Origin: Candidatus Thiodiazotropha endolucinida | GTDB taxonomy: Bacteria; Pseudomonadota; Gammaproteobacteria; Chromatiales; Chromatiaceae | Assembly: GCF_001715975.1 (NCBI RefSeq) | Contig: NZ_MARB01000032.1 | Location: 1 to 37,596 of the forward strand | DNA length: 37,596 nucleotides | Direction: 5' to 3' | In this document: positions 1-7,879 of the stretch, piece after piece | Numbering within the stretch: position 1 is the stretch's first letter | Layout: each line of letters begins with the position of its first letter | Notes under the pieces: model-generated | The model's input: only the letters and a program-made list of their open reading frames with translations | What the model was told of the DNA's origin: nothing | Database searches by the model: none | Translations under genes and position numbers: made by a program

Positions 1-42
1 GATCGATATGATCTGGGATTCGCTGTAGCGGGACTTCTTCAT
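1..42 (-). mobile_element. 5' end of an IS3-family transposase OrfA, cut by the window edge
   Basis: Reading leftwards from position 42, an ATG opens a frame of 14 codons that runs off the window: MKKSRYSESQIISI. This is the characteristic start of the small helix-turn-helix OrfA protein of IS3-family elements. A GGAG ribosome binding site lies about 8 bases upstream (rightwards). Only the N-terminus is visible, so completeness and frameshifting into OrfB cannot be judged. The insertion-sequence end should lie a few tens of bases to the right, but no terminal inverted repeat could be paired because the other end is outside the window. Confidence 0.7.
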
Positions 43-811
43 TGTAGATTCTCCTTTTCGTAATCATAATTGGAAAACTCTACTTTTGAACCCCGTTATT
101 TTTCGGGGGGATTACCCGGCTAAATACCCCCGATGTATAACTCTACTTTTTTGAGTGGATGCTCCGCGCTTTCTCTTTCCTCTTTTTCTTTTTTGAGTTT
201 TTTAAAAGCTCGGCCTACACTCGCTCTAACTGTTATTGCACTTCCGATTGTTTTTGTGTTTTGGCTTGTGGTGGCTGCCGGTATTCTACCGGTTATTTAT
301 ATACTGCCTTTTTCACAGGATTGATGCGCTCCGCTACCTCATCCTTGACAGACTCTCCTGATGAGAATGGATTCAAGTAGCGTGCAAATACCATATACAC
401 CGCTACAAAAACAGACAGACAGAACCACCAAGCGGTGTTATTCGAGTATCGATAAGATGGAGCATAAGAAACTATAGTTATAGTTTGATAGCAAACGTGT
501 CATAAGCTGACACCCACTTTATTTCTCACCCTTTCTATCTATTCAGCGTGCACCTCACCCGAATAGATCCGACTGAAGTTACCCACCCTACACTCTATTG
601 TTGTTAGCCTCATTGCCTAATAAGATAAGACCGATTTGCGACCTATTGGGATTAGGTATTATTACTGAAAGCAATCAACACCCGTGTGGTCAGGGCCAGG
701 TCCTGTCTATTACAATGCGCAATCAGAGGAGCTGCTTTGGCGAAAATCCCGCCGCGGCGGGGTAATGATGAGCAGTTCTGATCAGCGCTAGTGCAAAAAT
801 CGAAAGTACGC
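43..811. other. Intergenic stretch next to the IS fragment; no convincing gene
   Basis: About 770 bases without a gene I can support. The left part holds a 12-base direct repeat (AACTCTACTTTT at 76-87 and again at 139-150) and a short G/C-rich dyad (CCCCG at 91-95 against CGGGG at 104-108), possibly belonging to the end of the insertion sequence. Overlapping short open frames at 133-380 give low-complexity, Ser/Phe-rich translations in two frames and look like chance. Positions 700-770 contain a GC-rich patch unlike its A/T-rich surroundings, which might be a gene remnant, but no family was recognised. Confidence 0.4.
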
Positions 812-1099
812 CTATAAGTTCTCGACAAGTTTTCTCATACCCTCCACTGAGTAAGCCCGCATTGTTTCCGTCCGGATATTGCCGAGGGAGCCTACCTTCA
901 GTAGTGCCGCTGTAGCCGCTTCGTCGCTCCCCTCCAAGATCACCACCATGTCATAATGCCCGACAGTGTAGTAGACGCCCATAACTGTTAAACCCATTTG
1001 TTCTGCGAGTACCTTGAAAGCTTCGTACCGATCCGGTGATTCTTTCACATTTCGGATTCCTTGATCCGTAAAGTTCACAAGAGTGATATGCATAGACAT
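812..1099 (-). CDS. GYD domain-containing protein
   Basis: A 95-residue protein of the GYD family, small alpha-beta ferredoxin-like-fold proteins of unknown function named after a Gly-Tyr-Asp motif. The sequence opens MSMHITLVNFTDQG, and carries the typical GVYYTVGHYDMVVILEG core around residues 40-57, including the HYD version of the motif. The ATG at 1097-1099 is chosen because a strong ribosome binding site (GAGGAGG) lies just upstream. A longer frame reaching 1228 adds 43 lysine/serine-rich residues outside the domain and is probably not translated. The gene stands alone with no obvious operon partner. Family assignment is firm; function is unknown. Confidence 0.8.
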   Translation of the reverse strand: MSMHITLVNFTDQGIRNVKESPDRYEAFKVLAEQMGLTVMGVYYTVGHYDMVVILEGSDEAATAALLKVGSLGNIRTETMRAYSVEGMRKLVENL

Positions 1100-1640
1100 A
1101 ATCTCATCCTCCTCTGTTGAAGAATACTGTTTTGACGATCGCCTGCTTTTCTTCCTTGATTTATGACCCTCTGCTTCTTGAGCTTTCAACTGTTCGACGT
1201 CTGTAAAGAGAGGTAGAAGCCGAGACATTGTTACGATTAGTTATCTCTCGTCCAAAGGAGAGCATAGCTCACTAGAGAAAAGATACGAGGCCATCAGTGT
1301 GTGAACCAATCAGGATCGTTTCATCGTCCGCTGGTCTTGGCCGTTACCAGACCATGTCATCCTTATAATTCGTATAATGAGTCATCTGCTGAATGCAGAT
1401 GATCACACTGGACATAAAATTGACTAAAATACTTGGAATCTGACCATTACAATACAGGTGGATAAAGTACTGCGTGCTATTTACATAATTACTTGGATTA
1501 AATACATTTTTTCAGTGGGTTACGCACTACACTATTTACATTATTGCTTGGACGTCCACGAGTACATTCAGGTATGTGCATTGGGCCCTCATCCGCTACA
1601 TTTGGATGAGGCGCAATTGATATAGTGCATCAGTATATTC
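1100..1640. other. Intergenic region with spaced ACTTGGA repeats and a hairpin
   Basis: A/T-rich region with no supported gene, lying between two divergent genes. It contains a 21-base imperfect direct repeat (1477-1497 and 1532-1552, 19 of 21 identical), whose last seven bases also occur at 1431-1437, giving three copies about 55-60 bases apart. A hairpin CCTCATCC/GGATGAGG (1587-1594 with 1604-1611) lies about 30 bases before the amidohydrolase start. There is no T-run after it, so it is not a clear terminator. Confidence 0.5.
1477..1552. repeat. Imperfect 21-base direct repeat pair
   Basis: The copies at 1477-1497 and 1532-1552 share CTATTTACAT and CTTGGA, differing at two positions. The spacing (55 bases) is about five helical turns. 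A shorter related copy ends at 1437. Repeated binding sites for a regulator are possible; a chance A/T-rich similarity is the alternative. Confidence 0.5.
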
Positions 1641-2552
1641 ATGAACAGACTCATCGTATCCGCAACGTTTGCTGCCCTGCTTCCACTGTTCGCAGTGCCT
1701 TTACCCTGTGTTAGTAACGAACGGCCGACAAAGCTGGCGGATGTTCATCTGCACTGGAAGTGGAATCAGAAAGAGGTCACGGAACCGGAACAAGCCATCA
1801 ATATCTTACGTGATAACAATGTCAGGCTAGCGGTTGTGACCGGCACTCCCCCTGAACTGGCGCTTGAGCTGCAACAGTTGGCACCCGACATCGTGATCCC
1901 TATTTATGGGATCTATCAGGATCGTATCGACTGGTCTAACTGGTATCGCGATAACGAATTAGTTGGGCGTGTCCGACAGGCATTGGAATCGGGTAACTAC
2001 CGGGGTATCGGTGAGCTTCACATGATCAGCGGCTTTATCAGTGATTGGAAGCACCCGAATATCTCCGGTCTGTTTGAACTTGCAGCGGTGTTTGATGTGC
2101 CCGTTCTTGTTCACACGGAATTTTCCAAGGCAGATTATCTGATTGGTTTCTGCAGCGCGCATCCGAAAACCCGCTTTCTGTGGGCGCATGCCGGTTCGGT
2201 TCTACCGCCGGATGAGGTTGCTCGTGCATTGAGAGATTGTGAAAATCTCAGTGTAGAGTTGTCGGCTCGTGATCCTTGGCGGCATGTGGGTAGGCCTATT
2301 ATCGATGAGACGGGAGTTTTAAAAGCCGATTGGAGAGATCTCGTGATCACTTACCCGAACCGCTTTATGATCGGCTCCGATCCGGTTTGGCCGGTTGAGC
2401 AGCTCAATTCCTGGGACGAGCCTGATACAGGCTGGCAGCAAATTTCACGTTTCCTCGGCTTTCATCGTGAGTGGTTAAAGCAGCTACCAACCGAAGTTGC
2501 GCAAAAGGTGCTTTACAATAATGCAATTGATTATTTCAAGTGGCAACATTAA
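1641..2552 (+). CDS. Secreted amidohydrolase-family (TIM-barrel) metal-dependent hydrolase
   Basis: A 303-residue protein with an N-terminal signal peptide (hydrophobic residues 4-22) followed by an amidohydrolase-2-type barrel. Metal-ligand motifs are visible in order: VHLH (His36 and His38), GELH in the middle, VLVHTE, LWAHAG and, near the C-terminus, IGSDPVW with the expected catalytic Asp. Export to the periplasm is unusual for this mostly cytoplasmic superfamily. The substrate cannot be predicted: relatives act on carboxylates, lactones or amides. The gene is isolated, with a hairpin in its leader and no operon partner. The start is the first ATG and gives a good signal peptide. The superfamily call is firm, the activity open. 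Confidence 0.75.
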   Translation: MNRLIVSATFAALLPLFAVPLPCVSNERPTKLADVHLHWKWNQKEVTEPEQAINILRDNNVRLAVVTGTPPELALELQQLAPDIVIPIYGIYQDRIDWSNWYRDNELVGRVRQALESGNYRGIGELHMISGFISDWKHPNISGLFELAAVFDVPVLVHTEFSKADYLIGFCSAHPKTRFLWAHAGSVLPPDEVARALRDCENLSVELSARDPWRHVGRPIIDETGVLKADWRDLVITYPNRFMIGSDPVWPVEQLNSWDEPDTGWQQISRFLGFHREWLKQLPTEVAQKVLYNNAIDYFKWQH

Positions 2553-2738
2553 TCTCGCTTTAGTTGTTTTCTTATGCGATTGCAAACTCAGGTTGCCGCC
2601 CCCACCGCCCTACCTAAGTGTGACTAATTGATAAGTCATGTTGAGTCAAGTAAATCCAATACTAAATGGTGAGAAACAATGCCGCTAATTGTGATCAACG
2701 CTATGTCATCAGGGTTAACTTCGTGCCATTTTAATGAG

Positions 2739-3425
2739 TTATCTTGTGTTGACGTGTTTAGGTAACTGCTCTGTTAAATCTCTCAGATCCTCGACAGTAA
2801 GAGTTGGTTCGATCCCCCAAGGATCAAATATGATCCCACCTGAACGCTTAACCCATGCTGCATTCATTCCTGACGAAATGGCGCCGATGACATCGAACGG
2901 ATTACTGGAAACAAGCCAGGACTGACCGCCATGAGCTTTGGATTTTCTCAAAAAGTGACTGTACACAGCAGGATTGGGTTTGAATGATTTTATGTCGTCC
3001 ACACTGATGATATCGGTGAAATACGCTTTGATACCGGCTGATTCCAGCAAACTTTCAACTGCACGTGATGTGCCATTTGAGAACGCAAACAGCCTGTAAC
3101 CTCTTTGGCTGAATGCCGAGAGGCTCTCCTTAGCGTCCATGAAGGCCGGCAAGGTTTTGTAGAAATCAAGCATATGCTGCTTTTGACTGACGGATAGCGG
3201 TGTATTGAAAAACTCACACACGTAATCGAGCGCATGCTTGGTACACACATCGAAGGTTACGTAGTTTTGCATGAGTCCGCGGCGAAACGAGTATTCCAAC
3301 TGTTTTTCCCGCCATTTATGTGAGAAGGCTTCAGCTTTGTCCTGAACCATGCCGTTCAACTCTGACACGACTCCATGGGTATCGATCAAAGTACCGTAAA
3401 CATCGAATGCCAGAGTGATTGCCAT
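2739..3425 (-). CDS. Haloacid dehalogenase, type II (HAD superfamily)
   Basis: A 228-residue HAD hydrolase of the (S)-2-haloacid dehalogenase type. Visible motifs: FDVYGTLID near the N-terminus with the nucleophilic Asp8, SNGTSR (motif II, residues about 116-121), KPNPAVY (motif III lysine) and SSNPFDVIGA near residue 175, where haloacid dehalogenases have the SxNxxD motif. The length matches the family. It would hydrolyse a C-halogen bond in short 2-halo acids, although many genome-annotated members act on other small substrates. The neighbouring gene on the same strand, upstream, encodes an ABM-type protein; the gap is about 60 bases, so co-transcription is possible. Family confident, substrate inferred. 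Confidence 0.85.
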   Translation of the reverse strand: MAITLAFDVYGTLIDTHGVVSELNGMVQDKAEAFSHKWREKQLEYSFRRGLMQNYVTFDVCTKHALDYVCEFFNTPLSVSQKQHMLDFYKTLPAFMDAKESLSAFSQRGYRLFAFSNGTSRAVESLLESAGIKAYFTDIISVDDIKSFKPNPAVYSHFLRKSKAHGGQSWLVSSNPFDVIGAISSGMNAAWVKRSGGIIFDPWGIEPTLTVEDLRDLTEQLPKHVNTR

Positions 3426-3486
3426 GGATTCCCTGCCTCCATATTTATGGTCAGCGATAGTTTTCAGCGCAGATTTTAATATAAAG

Positions 3487-3831
3487 TTAATCTAACTTGA
3501 TTTTTGAGTCAGACGGGGCTTGTTCTCGATCCGTATCGCTGTAGTCACGGACTACTTCCGCGACACGTATCCGATAGGAATTGAAAAGGCGCTCTTTACC
3601 TTTGCGCTGAGCCGCTCTGTGTTCCATGAGATTGCGCCATGCTTCAACCGCAGTCTCATCACGCCAGAAGGAAAGGCTCAGAATCTTTTTCTCATCCACC
3701 AGGCTTTTAAATCGCTCGATTGAGATGAATCCGTCTCTGTCCTCGAGAAATTTCCTGAGATCTGCGGCAATGCTCAGATATTCATCCTTACCTATATCAG
3801 TGGGGTAAACCTCAAAAATTACAGCCAACAT
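3487..3831 (-). CDS. Antibiotic biosynthesis monooxygenase (ABM) domain protein
   Basis: A 114-residue protein with an ABM-type ferredoxin-like fold: an N-terminal strand MLAVIFEV, the DLRKFLEDRDGFISIERF helix-strand segment, and LSLSFWRDETAVEAWRNLMEHRAAQ, which is the usual signature of this family. Members include small cofactor-free monooxygenases and haem-degrading proteins, but many have no known role. The start at 3829-3831 is chosen because GAGG sits seven bases upstream; a slightly longer frame begins at 3843. The C-terminus has a hydrophilic tail of about 20 residues. It lies just upstream of the dehalogenase gene on the same strand. Confidence 0.75.
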   Translation of the reverse strand: MLAVIFEVYPTDIGKDEYLSIAADLRKFLEDRDGFISIERFKSLVDEKKILSLSFWRDETAVEAWRNLMEHRAAQRKGKERLFNSYRIRVAEVVRDYSDTDREQAPSDSKIKLD

Positions 3832-3979
3832 TATTAACCTCATATAGTGGTAGTCGATAACTGTCAGGCGGATTAAAGATGATCTACAACAATAGATTAT
3901 TTGTGTCTAAATGCGTTTGTGCTTTTTTTAAAAAAAAGAAAGAATCCAGTGACTTCCACATAGATTTGCAGGCATTCTA

Positions 3980-4342
3980 TTATTTTATTACAGCTTTCCA
4001 TTTTCCATCAGGTTGCTTGCAAAATATAGAATTTGATGTGTGCTCCTGCCCTTTTGCGCGATTGGTGATTTTTAGCTTTTTGCAAAGCTTCCCGCTGCTT
4101 TTGCCTGCTTTCAGAATCGTTAATTTGCCTGAATTCCCGGAGTCAGGATTGTCCCACATAACACTATCTCCCAATTCACGGTTTTTCAGTATGTCTCTGG
4201 CGGCCGTTTTGGCAATGTCCCAATCCTGTTTCGTAAAATATCTTGCCGGTGAATTTTTCAGAAAATGCAGGTCGAATCCATGAGCTGATAACACTGCAAA
4301 AATCAGGGCTACTGCAGAACAGAGGAGGATAATTATTTTCAC
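3980..4342 (-). CDS. Small secreted protein, RT0821/Lpp0805 surface-antigen-like
   Basis: A 120-residue protein with a clear signal peptide (residues 1-22, ending about SAHG). The mature part carries VMWDNPDSGNSGKLTI and a paired-cysteine C-terminal region (GKLCKKLKI ... SIFCKQPDGKW), a pattern resembling the C-terminal domain of RT0821/Lpp0805-type and 17 kDa surface-antigen proteins, in which W-N-x-SG and C-x-x-DG-x-W motifs recur. The glycine-zipper part typical of full-length relatives is missing. It stands alone, and the function is unknown; an outer-membrane or periplasmic structural role is an inference from the family. Confidence 0.6.
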   Translation of the reverse strand: MKIIILLCSAVALIFAVLSAHGFDLHFLKNSPARYFTKQDWDIAKTAARDILKNRELGDSVMWDNPDSGNSGKLTILKAGKSSGKLCKKLKITNRAKGQEHTSNSIFCKQPDGKWKAVIK

Positions 4343-4698
4343 AGTTTACTCCGATTTCTAGTGTGAATTCTGAATATATATGGACGAGTGGTATTTTATT
4401 CCATAAATTGACTATGGTTGAATATGTTCCTCAGGTTTTCTTAATACATATCTTACAAATCAGGATATCCATACCATAATTATGGTTGAATCAACCAGGG
4501 AGTTGACCCTGTTTAGCGCCATTCCAGTGATGTCGGTTTCAATTGGTCGCTGTCAGAATGATTTAATGTTCTAAAAATACTGCCGTTATATTGAGAAGTA
4601 CTCATAACAAATGCCCACTTTTTAAGATAATGTGCACATTCGATTTTATGATGTCGCTATCATAATGAAAATATTAAGTAAAACGACTGACTTCGACC
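4343..4698. other. Intergenic region with adjacent palindromes upstream of the receiver-hemerythrin gene
   Basis: About 355 A/T-rich bases between divergent genes. Two palindromes touch each other: CCATAATTATGG (4474-4485) and GGTTGAATCAACC (4484-4496). The 11-mer TATGGTTGAAT occurs at 4413-4423 and again at 4481-4491. No FNR-type site matching the others in the window was found here. No gene was seen. Confidence 0.5.
4474..4496. promoter_or_regulatory. Two overlapping palindromes, possible operator
   Basis: CCATAATTATGG is a perfect 12-base palindrome, and the next 13 bases GGTTGAATCAACC form a perfect palindrome around a central A. They share GG. They sit about 200 bases before the receiver-hemerythrin start and about 130 bases before the secreted-protein start on the other strand. 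Function as an operator is an inference from symmetry only. Confidence 0.35.
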
Positions 4699-5493
4699 AT
4701 GCATTTCACTACTCTGCTGATTGAGCCGCCTGGCATTGACTCCCAACTGATCAATCTGATGCTTGCACCGGAAAAATTTCTGGTCAATAAGGCCGAATGC
4801 GGTCCGAAGGCCTGGAACCTGATCATCGAGAGCGATCCTCCGGACCTGGTGATCGTCGATACAGATCTTCCCCTGAATGGAAATGTCCGCATCGGCGCAA
4901 GTCAGCTGATGGAGCTCATGTCGAGACGGTCCGGTTGGCGAAAAATACCCAAACTTGTACTCACCTCAGATAGTAGCTCCAGCATTTTCCAGCAAACCAC
5001 AAAGAAAAATGTCTGTGCCGCCATATTGAAGCCTTATGATCCTCGCAGATTTATTCAAGAGGTTTTTAATTGCATCAGCAAACGATTGGATGCCCATATC
5101 AAAGAGATTAACCGGCAACACATTCAGCTCGGTACGCAGATTAAGAATATCACTAATATGCTGAATCAAGGGGATACCATTAATCTCAAAAATAGACTCG
5201 GAACTATCCTTGCCGAAATTGAGGACCATTTTGCATTTGAAGAGCAGTACATGTCACAACACTTTTATCCTGATTTTGTTGAGCATCAAAAAGGACACAA
5301 ACAGGTGTTGACGAATGCAGCGAAATTGATCGATGAGATCTGTACCAGCAGTCCGATGATCGCCAATCAAAAAATCAAACAACTAAGTACTGATGTCTTT
5401 GACGTCACTGACGACAAAAAATATATCGGCTTCCTCTATGATTTACTCGAGTCTCTGACAACACATTTGAAAACAGTGGATTTCAAAGAATAA
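4699..5493 (+). CDS. Response-regulator receiver domain fused to hemerythrin domain
   Basis: A 264-residue two-domain protein. Residues 1-125 form a CheY-like receiver: LLIEPP at strand 1 (one acidic residue where two are usual), the phosphoacceptor Asp in LVIVDTDLPLNG, LTSDS with the conserved Thr/Ser, and LKPYDP with the conserved Lys. Residues 130-260 form a bacteriohemerythrin bundle with the di-iron ligand pattern INRQHIQL, EDHFAFEE, EHQKGH and a C-terminal TTHLKTVD. It is therefore likely an O2- or NO-sensing signalling protein, with a diiron site in place of a DNA-binding output domain. No histidine kinase lies nearby. The start lacks a strong ribosome binding site but gives a full receiver domain. 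Confidence 0.8.
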   Translation: MHFTTLLIEPPGIDSQLINLMLAPEKFLVNKAECGPKAWNLIIESDPPDLVIVDTDLPLNGNVRIGASQLMELMSRRSGWRKIPKLVLTSDSSSSIFQQTTKKNVCAAILKPYDPRRFIQEVFNCISKRLDAHIKEINRQHIQLGTQIKNITNMLNQGDTINLKNRLGTILAEIEDHFAFEEQYMSQHFYPDFVEHQKGHKQVLTNAAKLIDEICTSSPMIANQKIKQLSTDVFDVTDDKKYIGFLYDLLESLTTHLKTVDFKE

Positions 5494-5689
5494 CGTCGGT
5501 CTTTCACGCGTCTTTAACCATGTTTTCACGCATCTCAGTTGTGACTGGAGAGCAGAGATCCCTGCCCTAAGATCCAATATACCTCAGCATTTCCTCTTGG
5601 AATGTGAGTTCTGATAGTCAACGCTTCATTGTCTGCGTGTACAGAGACACCGCCTATGTGCGCATACATTGAATCGATACGCTCCAGTT

Positions 5690-6373
5690 TCAGATATCCG
5701 CCTGTGATTGCTTGTCGCCGCACTCCGGCGTACTCATTGCGACTGGAAACGTCATCGCCATGGCGATCTCCTTGCGTGCTTGGCGAACCACTGTAAACGC
5801 GGAGGTCAGCGCAAGACTGGATATCATTACAGCGACAATCAGATCCGGCCAGCGCGTGCCGGAGCCCAAGACCCCCAAAGCGGCAACGATGATGGTCAAA
5901 TTGACGATCGCGTCATTACGGCTGCACAGCCACACAGAGCGCATGTTCGCATCCCCGTCACGGAAGGTGTACAGCATCAATGCAACACTCAGGTTGGCGC
6001 TCAACGCCAGCAAACCGATGATGCCCATGGTATAGGGTTCGGGTGCGACACCATACAGGGCCGCCCAAGCGCTCTTGCCCACTACGAACAGGCCGTATCC
6101 CCCCATCGTTAGACCCTTCACCAGAGCCGCCCGGGCCCGCCACATCAGTCCCAGTGACAGCACGGTCAAAGACAATGCATAGTTCGCGGCATCACCGGCG
6201 AAGTCGACCGCATCCGCCAGCAGGGACACCGATCCGGCATGCAAGCCGCCCGCGATCTCCACCGCGAACATGATGGTATTGACGATCAGGGCCACCCACA
6301 ACGCCTTGCGGAATCGAGGATCGACAGAGGCGTGGTCAGATGAACAATGATCTGAAGAACAGCACGCAGGCAT
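5690..6373 (-). CDS. Cation diffusion facilitator (CDF) family metal efflux transporter
   Basis: A 227-residue inner-membrane transporter of the CDF type, short for the family because it lacks the cytoplasmic C-terminal domain. The N-terminus is rich in Cys and His (ACCSSDHCSSDH), a likely metal-collecting tail. Six hydrophobic segments follow; segment 2 carries LLADAVDFAGDAANYAL and segment 5 WLCSRNDAIVNL, the family's acidic metal-binding positions. It would export a divalent ion, with cadmium, lead, zinc or cobalt as candidates, using the proton gradient. It is divergent from a Cd/Pb-type MerR regulator with an operator-like dyad in between, which points to metal-induced expression. Function is well supported; the exact ion is not. 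Confidence 0.85.
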   Translation of the reverse strand: MPACCSSDHCSSDHASVDPRFRKALWVALIVNTIMFAVEIAGGLHAGSVSLLADAVDFAGDAANYALSLTVLSLGLMWRARAALVKGLTMGGYGLFVVGKSAWAALYGVAPEPYTMGIIGLLALSANLSVALMLYTFRDGDANMRSVWLCSRNDAIVNLTIIVAALGVLGSGTRWPDLIVAVMISSLALTSAFTVVRQARKEIAMAMTFPVAMSTPECGDKQSQADI

Positions 6374-6412
6374 GCCATTTCACTCCGACTGATTCTATAA
6401 GATTATTTGAAA

Positions 6413-6435
6413 CCATGGAGCCACTCCAAGGTCAA
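6413..6435 (-). promoter_or_regulatory. MerR-type operator/promoter between the efflux and regulator genes
   Basis: An interrupted inverted repeat, CCATGGAG-CCA-CTCCAAGG (6413-6431; seven of eight arm bases pair), directly follows a TTGACC -35-like hexamer on the minus strand (6430-6435 on the plus strand as GGTCAA). A dyad placed right after the -35 box is the standard arrangement for MerR-family activators, which untwist an over-long spacer. It faces the CDF gene. The -10 box is not clear-cut. Confidence 0.65.
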
Positions 6436-6486
6436 TAGTGTAATCTTTCTGAAATTTCCTGTAAGTGAGAACCAGGGGGATCGGCT

Positions 6487-6969
6487 ATGCGTATTGGCGA
6501 ACTGGCGAAACGTGCCGCAATGAAGACCGATACAGTGCGTTACTACGAAAAGGCCGGCTTGTTACCGCCACCGCCGCGGCGTCAAAACGGATACCGGGAT
6601 TACGGCACACGCCATCTCGAGCGTCTCGCCTTCATCCGCCATTGCAGGGCCTTGGACATGTCGTTGGCGGATATTTCCCGCCTGTTGGAGTTCGTCACCC
6701 ACCCCGATGTGAAATGCGATGCCATTGATCGGCTGATCGAGGGCCAGCTCATTCAGGTACAGGCACGTATCGCAAGCCTGCGCACCCTGGAGAGTCAGTT
6801 ATTGGTACTGCGTGATCAATGCCACGACCAGAAAACCGCCGGTGAGTGCGGTATATTGCAGGAACTGGTTGCCGCTGCACATGACGGGGGCTGTGTGTGC
6901 CATCCCGCCTCGATCGGCGAGACCGCTACCGATAATTATGCTTCAATCCCCAAAGATGACCATGATTAA
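6487..6969 (+). CDS. MerR-family metal-responsive regulator, Cd/Pb (CadR/PbrR) type
   Basis: A 160-residue protein. Residues 1-70 form the MerR winged helix-turn-helix (MRIGELAKRAAMKTDTVRYY, then RRQNGYRDYG), followed by a long dimerisation helix and a metal-binding loop. Cysteines at 77 (DVKCDAI), 112 (DQCHD) and 121 (GECGILQEL) match the three-cysteine site of CadR and PbrR regulators; CVCH near residue 136-139 adds more thiols. It should bind the dyad in the divergent promoter region and activate the efflux gene when Cd(II), Pb(II) or a similar ion is present. An AGGGGG ribosome binding site precedes the ATG. Regulator class confident; the inducing ion is inferred from cysteine positions. 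Confidence 0.85.
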   Translation: MRIGELAKRAAMKTDTVRYYEKAGLLPPPPRRQNGYRDYGTRHLERLAFIRHCRALDMSLADISRLLEFVTHPDVKCDAIDRLIEGQLIQVQARIASLRTLESQLLVLRDQCHDQKTAGECGILQELVAAAHDGGCVCHPASIGETATDNYASIPKDDHD

Positions 6970-7096
6970 ATTGTCTGTCCCAGCGAGCAACCCGCCATTG
7001 CTGAATAGCAATTACAAACAAGATAAGCGATCATTCCATACAACATCCCTGCCCTTCAATATCCCCATTTTTAGTACATTTACTGAAGCAACTATT

Positions 7097-7110
7097 TTGA
7101 TTAACGTCAA
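7097..7110. promoter_or_regulatory. FNR/DNR-type box upstream of a diheme cytochrome c
   Basis: TTGATTAACGTCAA matches TTGAY-N4-RTCAA. Its centre lies about 94 bases before the ATG at 7198, which leaves room for class II activation (site centred near -41) with a leader of about 50 bases. Confidence 0.7.
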
Positions 7111-7197
7111 ACGGATCTTTTCTAACTGTGGTCAAATCGCCGTGATTACACATAGATTTCAGCAGACTCACCTGTATGACGACCTGATTCCAATCCG

Positions 7198-7860
7198 ATG
7201 CCAAGGCCTTTTATCTTAATCTGCCTCTCCATACTGCCAACGTTGAGTCCCGCTTTCGATTTTGAAAACGGTGAAGAGATCAATGAGGTATGCGCCGGCT
7301 GTCATGGTGAATACGGTCAGGGCGGCAAGGAGGGGGAGTATCCCCGGCTGGCGGGGATGCCGAGCGCCTTCCTGGCCAAGCAGCTGCACCTCTTTCGTGA
7401 CCGTATTCGTCCCAATCTGGCGATGGTGGAGTATGTGGATGATCGACAGATGCCCGATCAGGATATTGAAGACATTTCGAAATTTCTCGAGCAGATAAAA
7501 TTGAAGACAAAACTGCCGCCGGTGGATGAAACCGCGCCGGGTTTCAACGCCTATCAGCGTCTGTTGGAATCCAAACGCCTGATGCAGATTCCACGCGCCC
7601 CGGGTGATCTGGAAAAGGGCCAGAAAATCTACAGGAAGGAGTGCGCCTCCTGTCATGGACGCGATGGGATGGGAGACAAGGAAAAGGCGGTGCCGATGCT
7701 CGCCGGCCAATATACAAACTATCTTTGGCGGCAGGTGAAAAAGTACCGGGAGAAGATCCGTATTCACGACGAGGATGCACCGGAAGAGGAGCTGTTGTCG
7801 GATTTCAGTGATGACGAACTGACCGACATATTCGCCTATCTCTCCATCCTCGACGACTGA
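7198..7860 (+). CDS. Periplasmic diheme cytochrome c, c4-like
   Basis: A 220-residue exported cytochrome with a signal peptide (residues 1-19, ending PAFD) and two haem-binding motifs, CAGCH in the N-terminal half and CASCH in the C-terminal half, each followed by the c4-type phrases YPRLAGMPSAFLAKQL and VPMLAGQYTNYLWRQV. The halves are related and bind one haem each; Met residues (for example in the RQMPDQDI segment) are candidate sixth ligands. It ends 20 bases from the end of the converging nos gene cluster. An FNR/DNR-type box lies upstream, so it probably serves as an electron carrier to N2O or NO reductase under denitrifying conditions. The c4 family call is firm; the partner is inferred. 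Confidence 0.85.
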   Translation: MPRPFILICLSILPTLSPAFDFENGEEINEVCAGCHGEYGQGGKEGEYPRLAGMPSAFLAKQLHLFRDRIRPNLAMVEYVDDRQMPDQDIEDISKFLEQIKLKTKLPPVDETAPGFNAYQRLLESKRLMQIPRAPGDLEKGQKIYRKECASCHGRDGMGDKEKAVPMLAGQYTNYLWRQVKKYREKIRIHDEDAPEEELLSDFSDDELTDIFAYLSILDD

Positions 7861-7879
7861 GCGTGAATCGTGTATTCGG

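Noticed and set aside
133-380. Two overlapping short plus-strand frames near the left edge
   Set aside because: Translations are low-complexity (Ser/Phe-rich), overlap each other in different frames, and show no ribosome binding site.
672-690. CTGAAAGCAATCAA-like partial FNR half-site in the left intergenic region
   Set aside because: Only one half-site is intact and no suitable gene start lies downstream.
5535-5723. Open frame of 62 codons on the minus strand at the end of the CDF gene
   Set aside because: It overlaps the C-terminal end of the efflux gene, has no family resemblance, and no convincing ribosome binding site; the CDF frame is clearly real.
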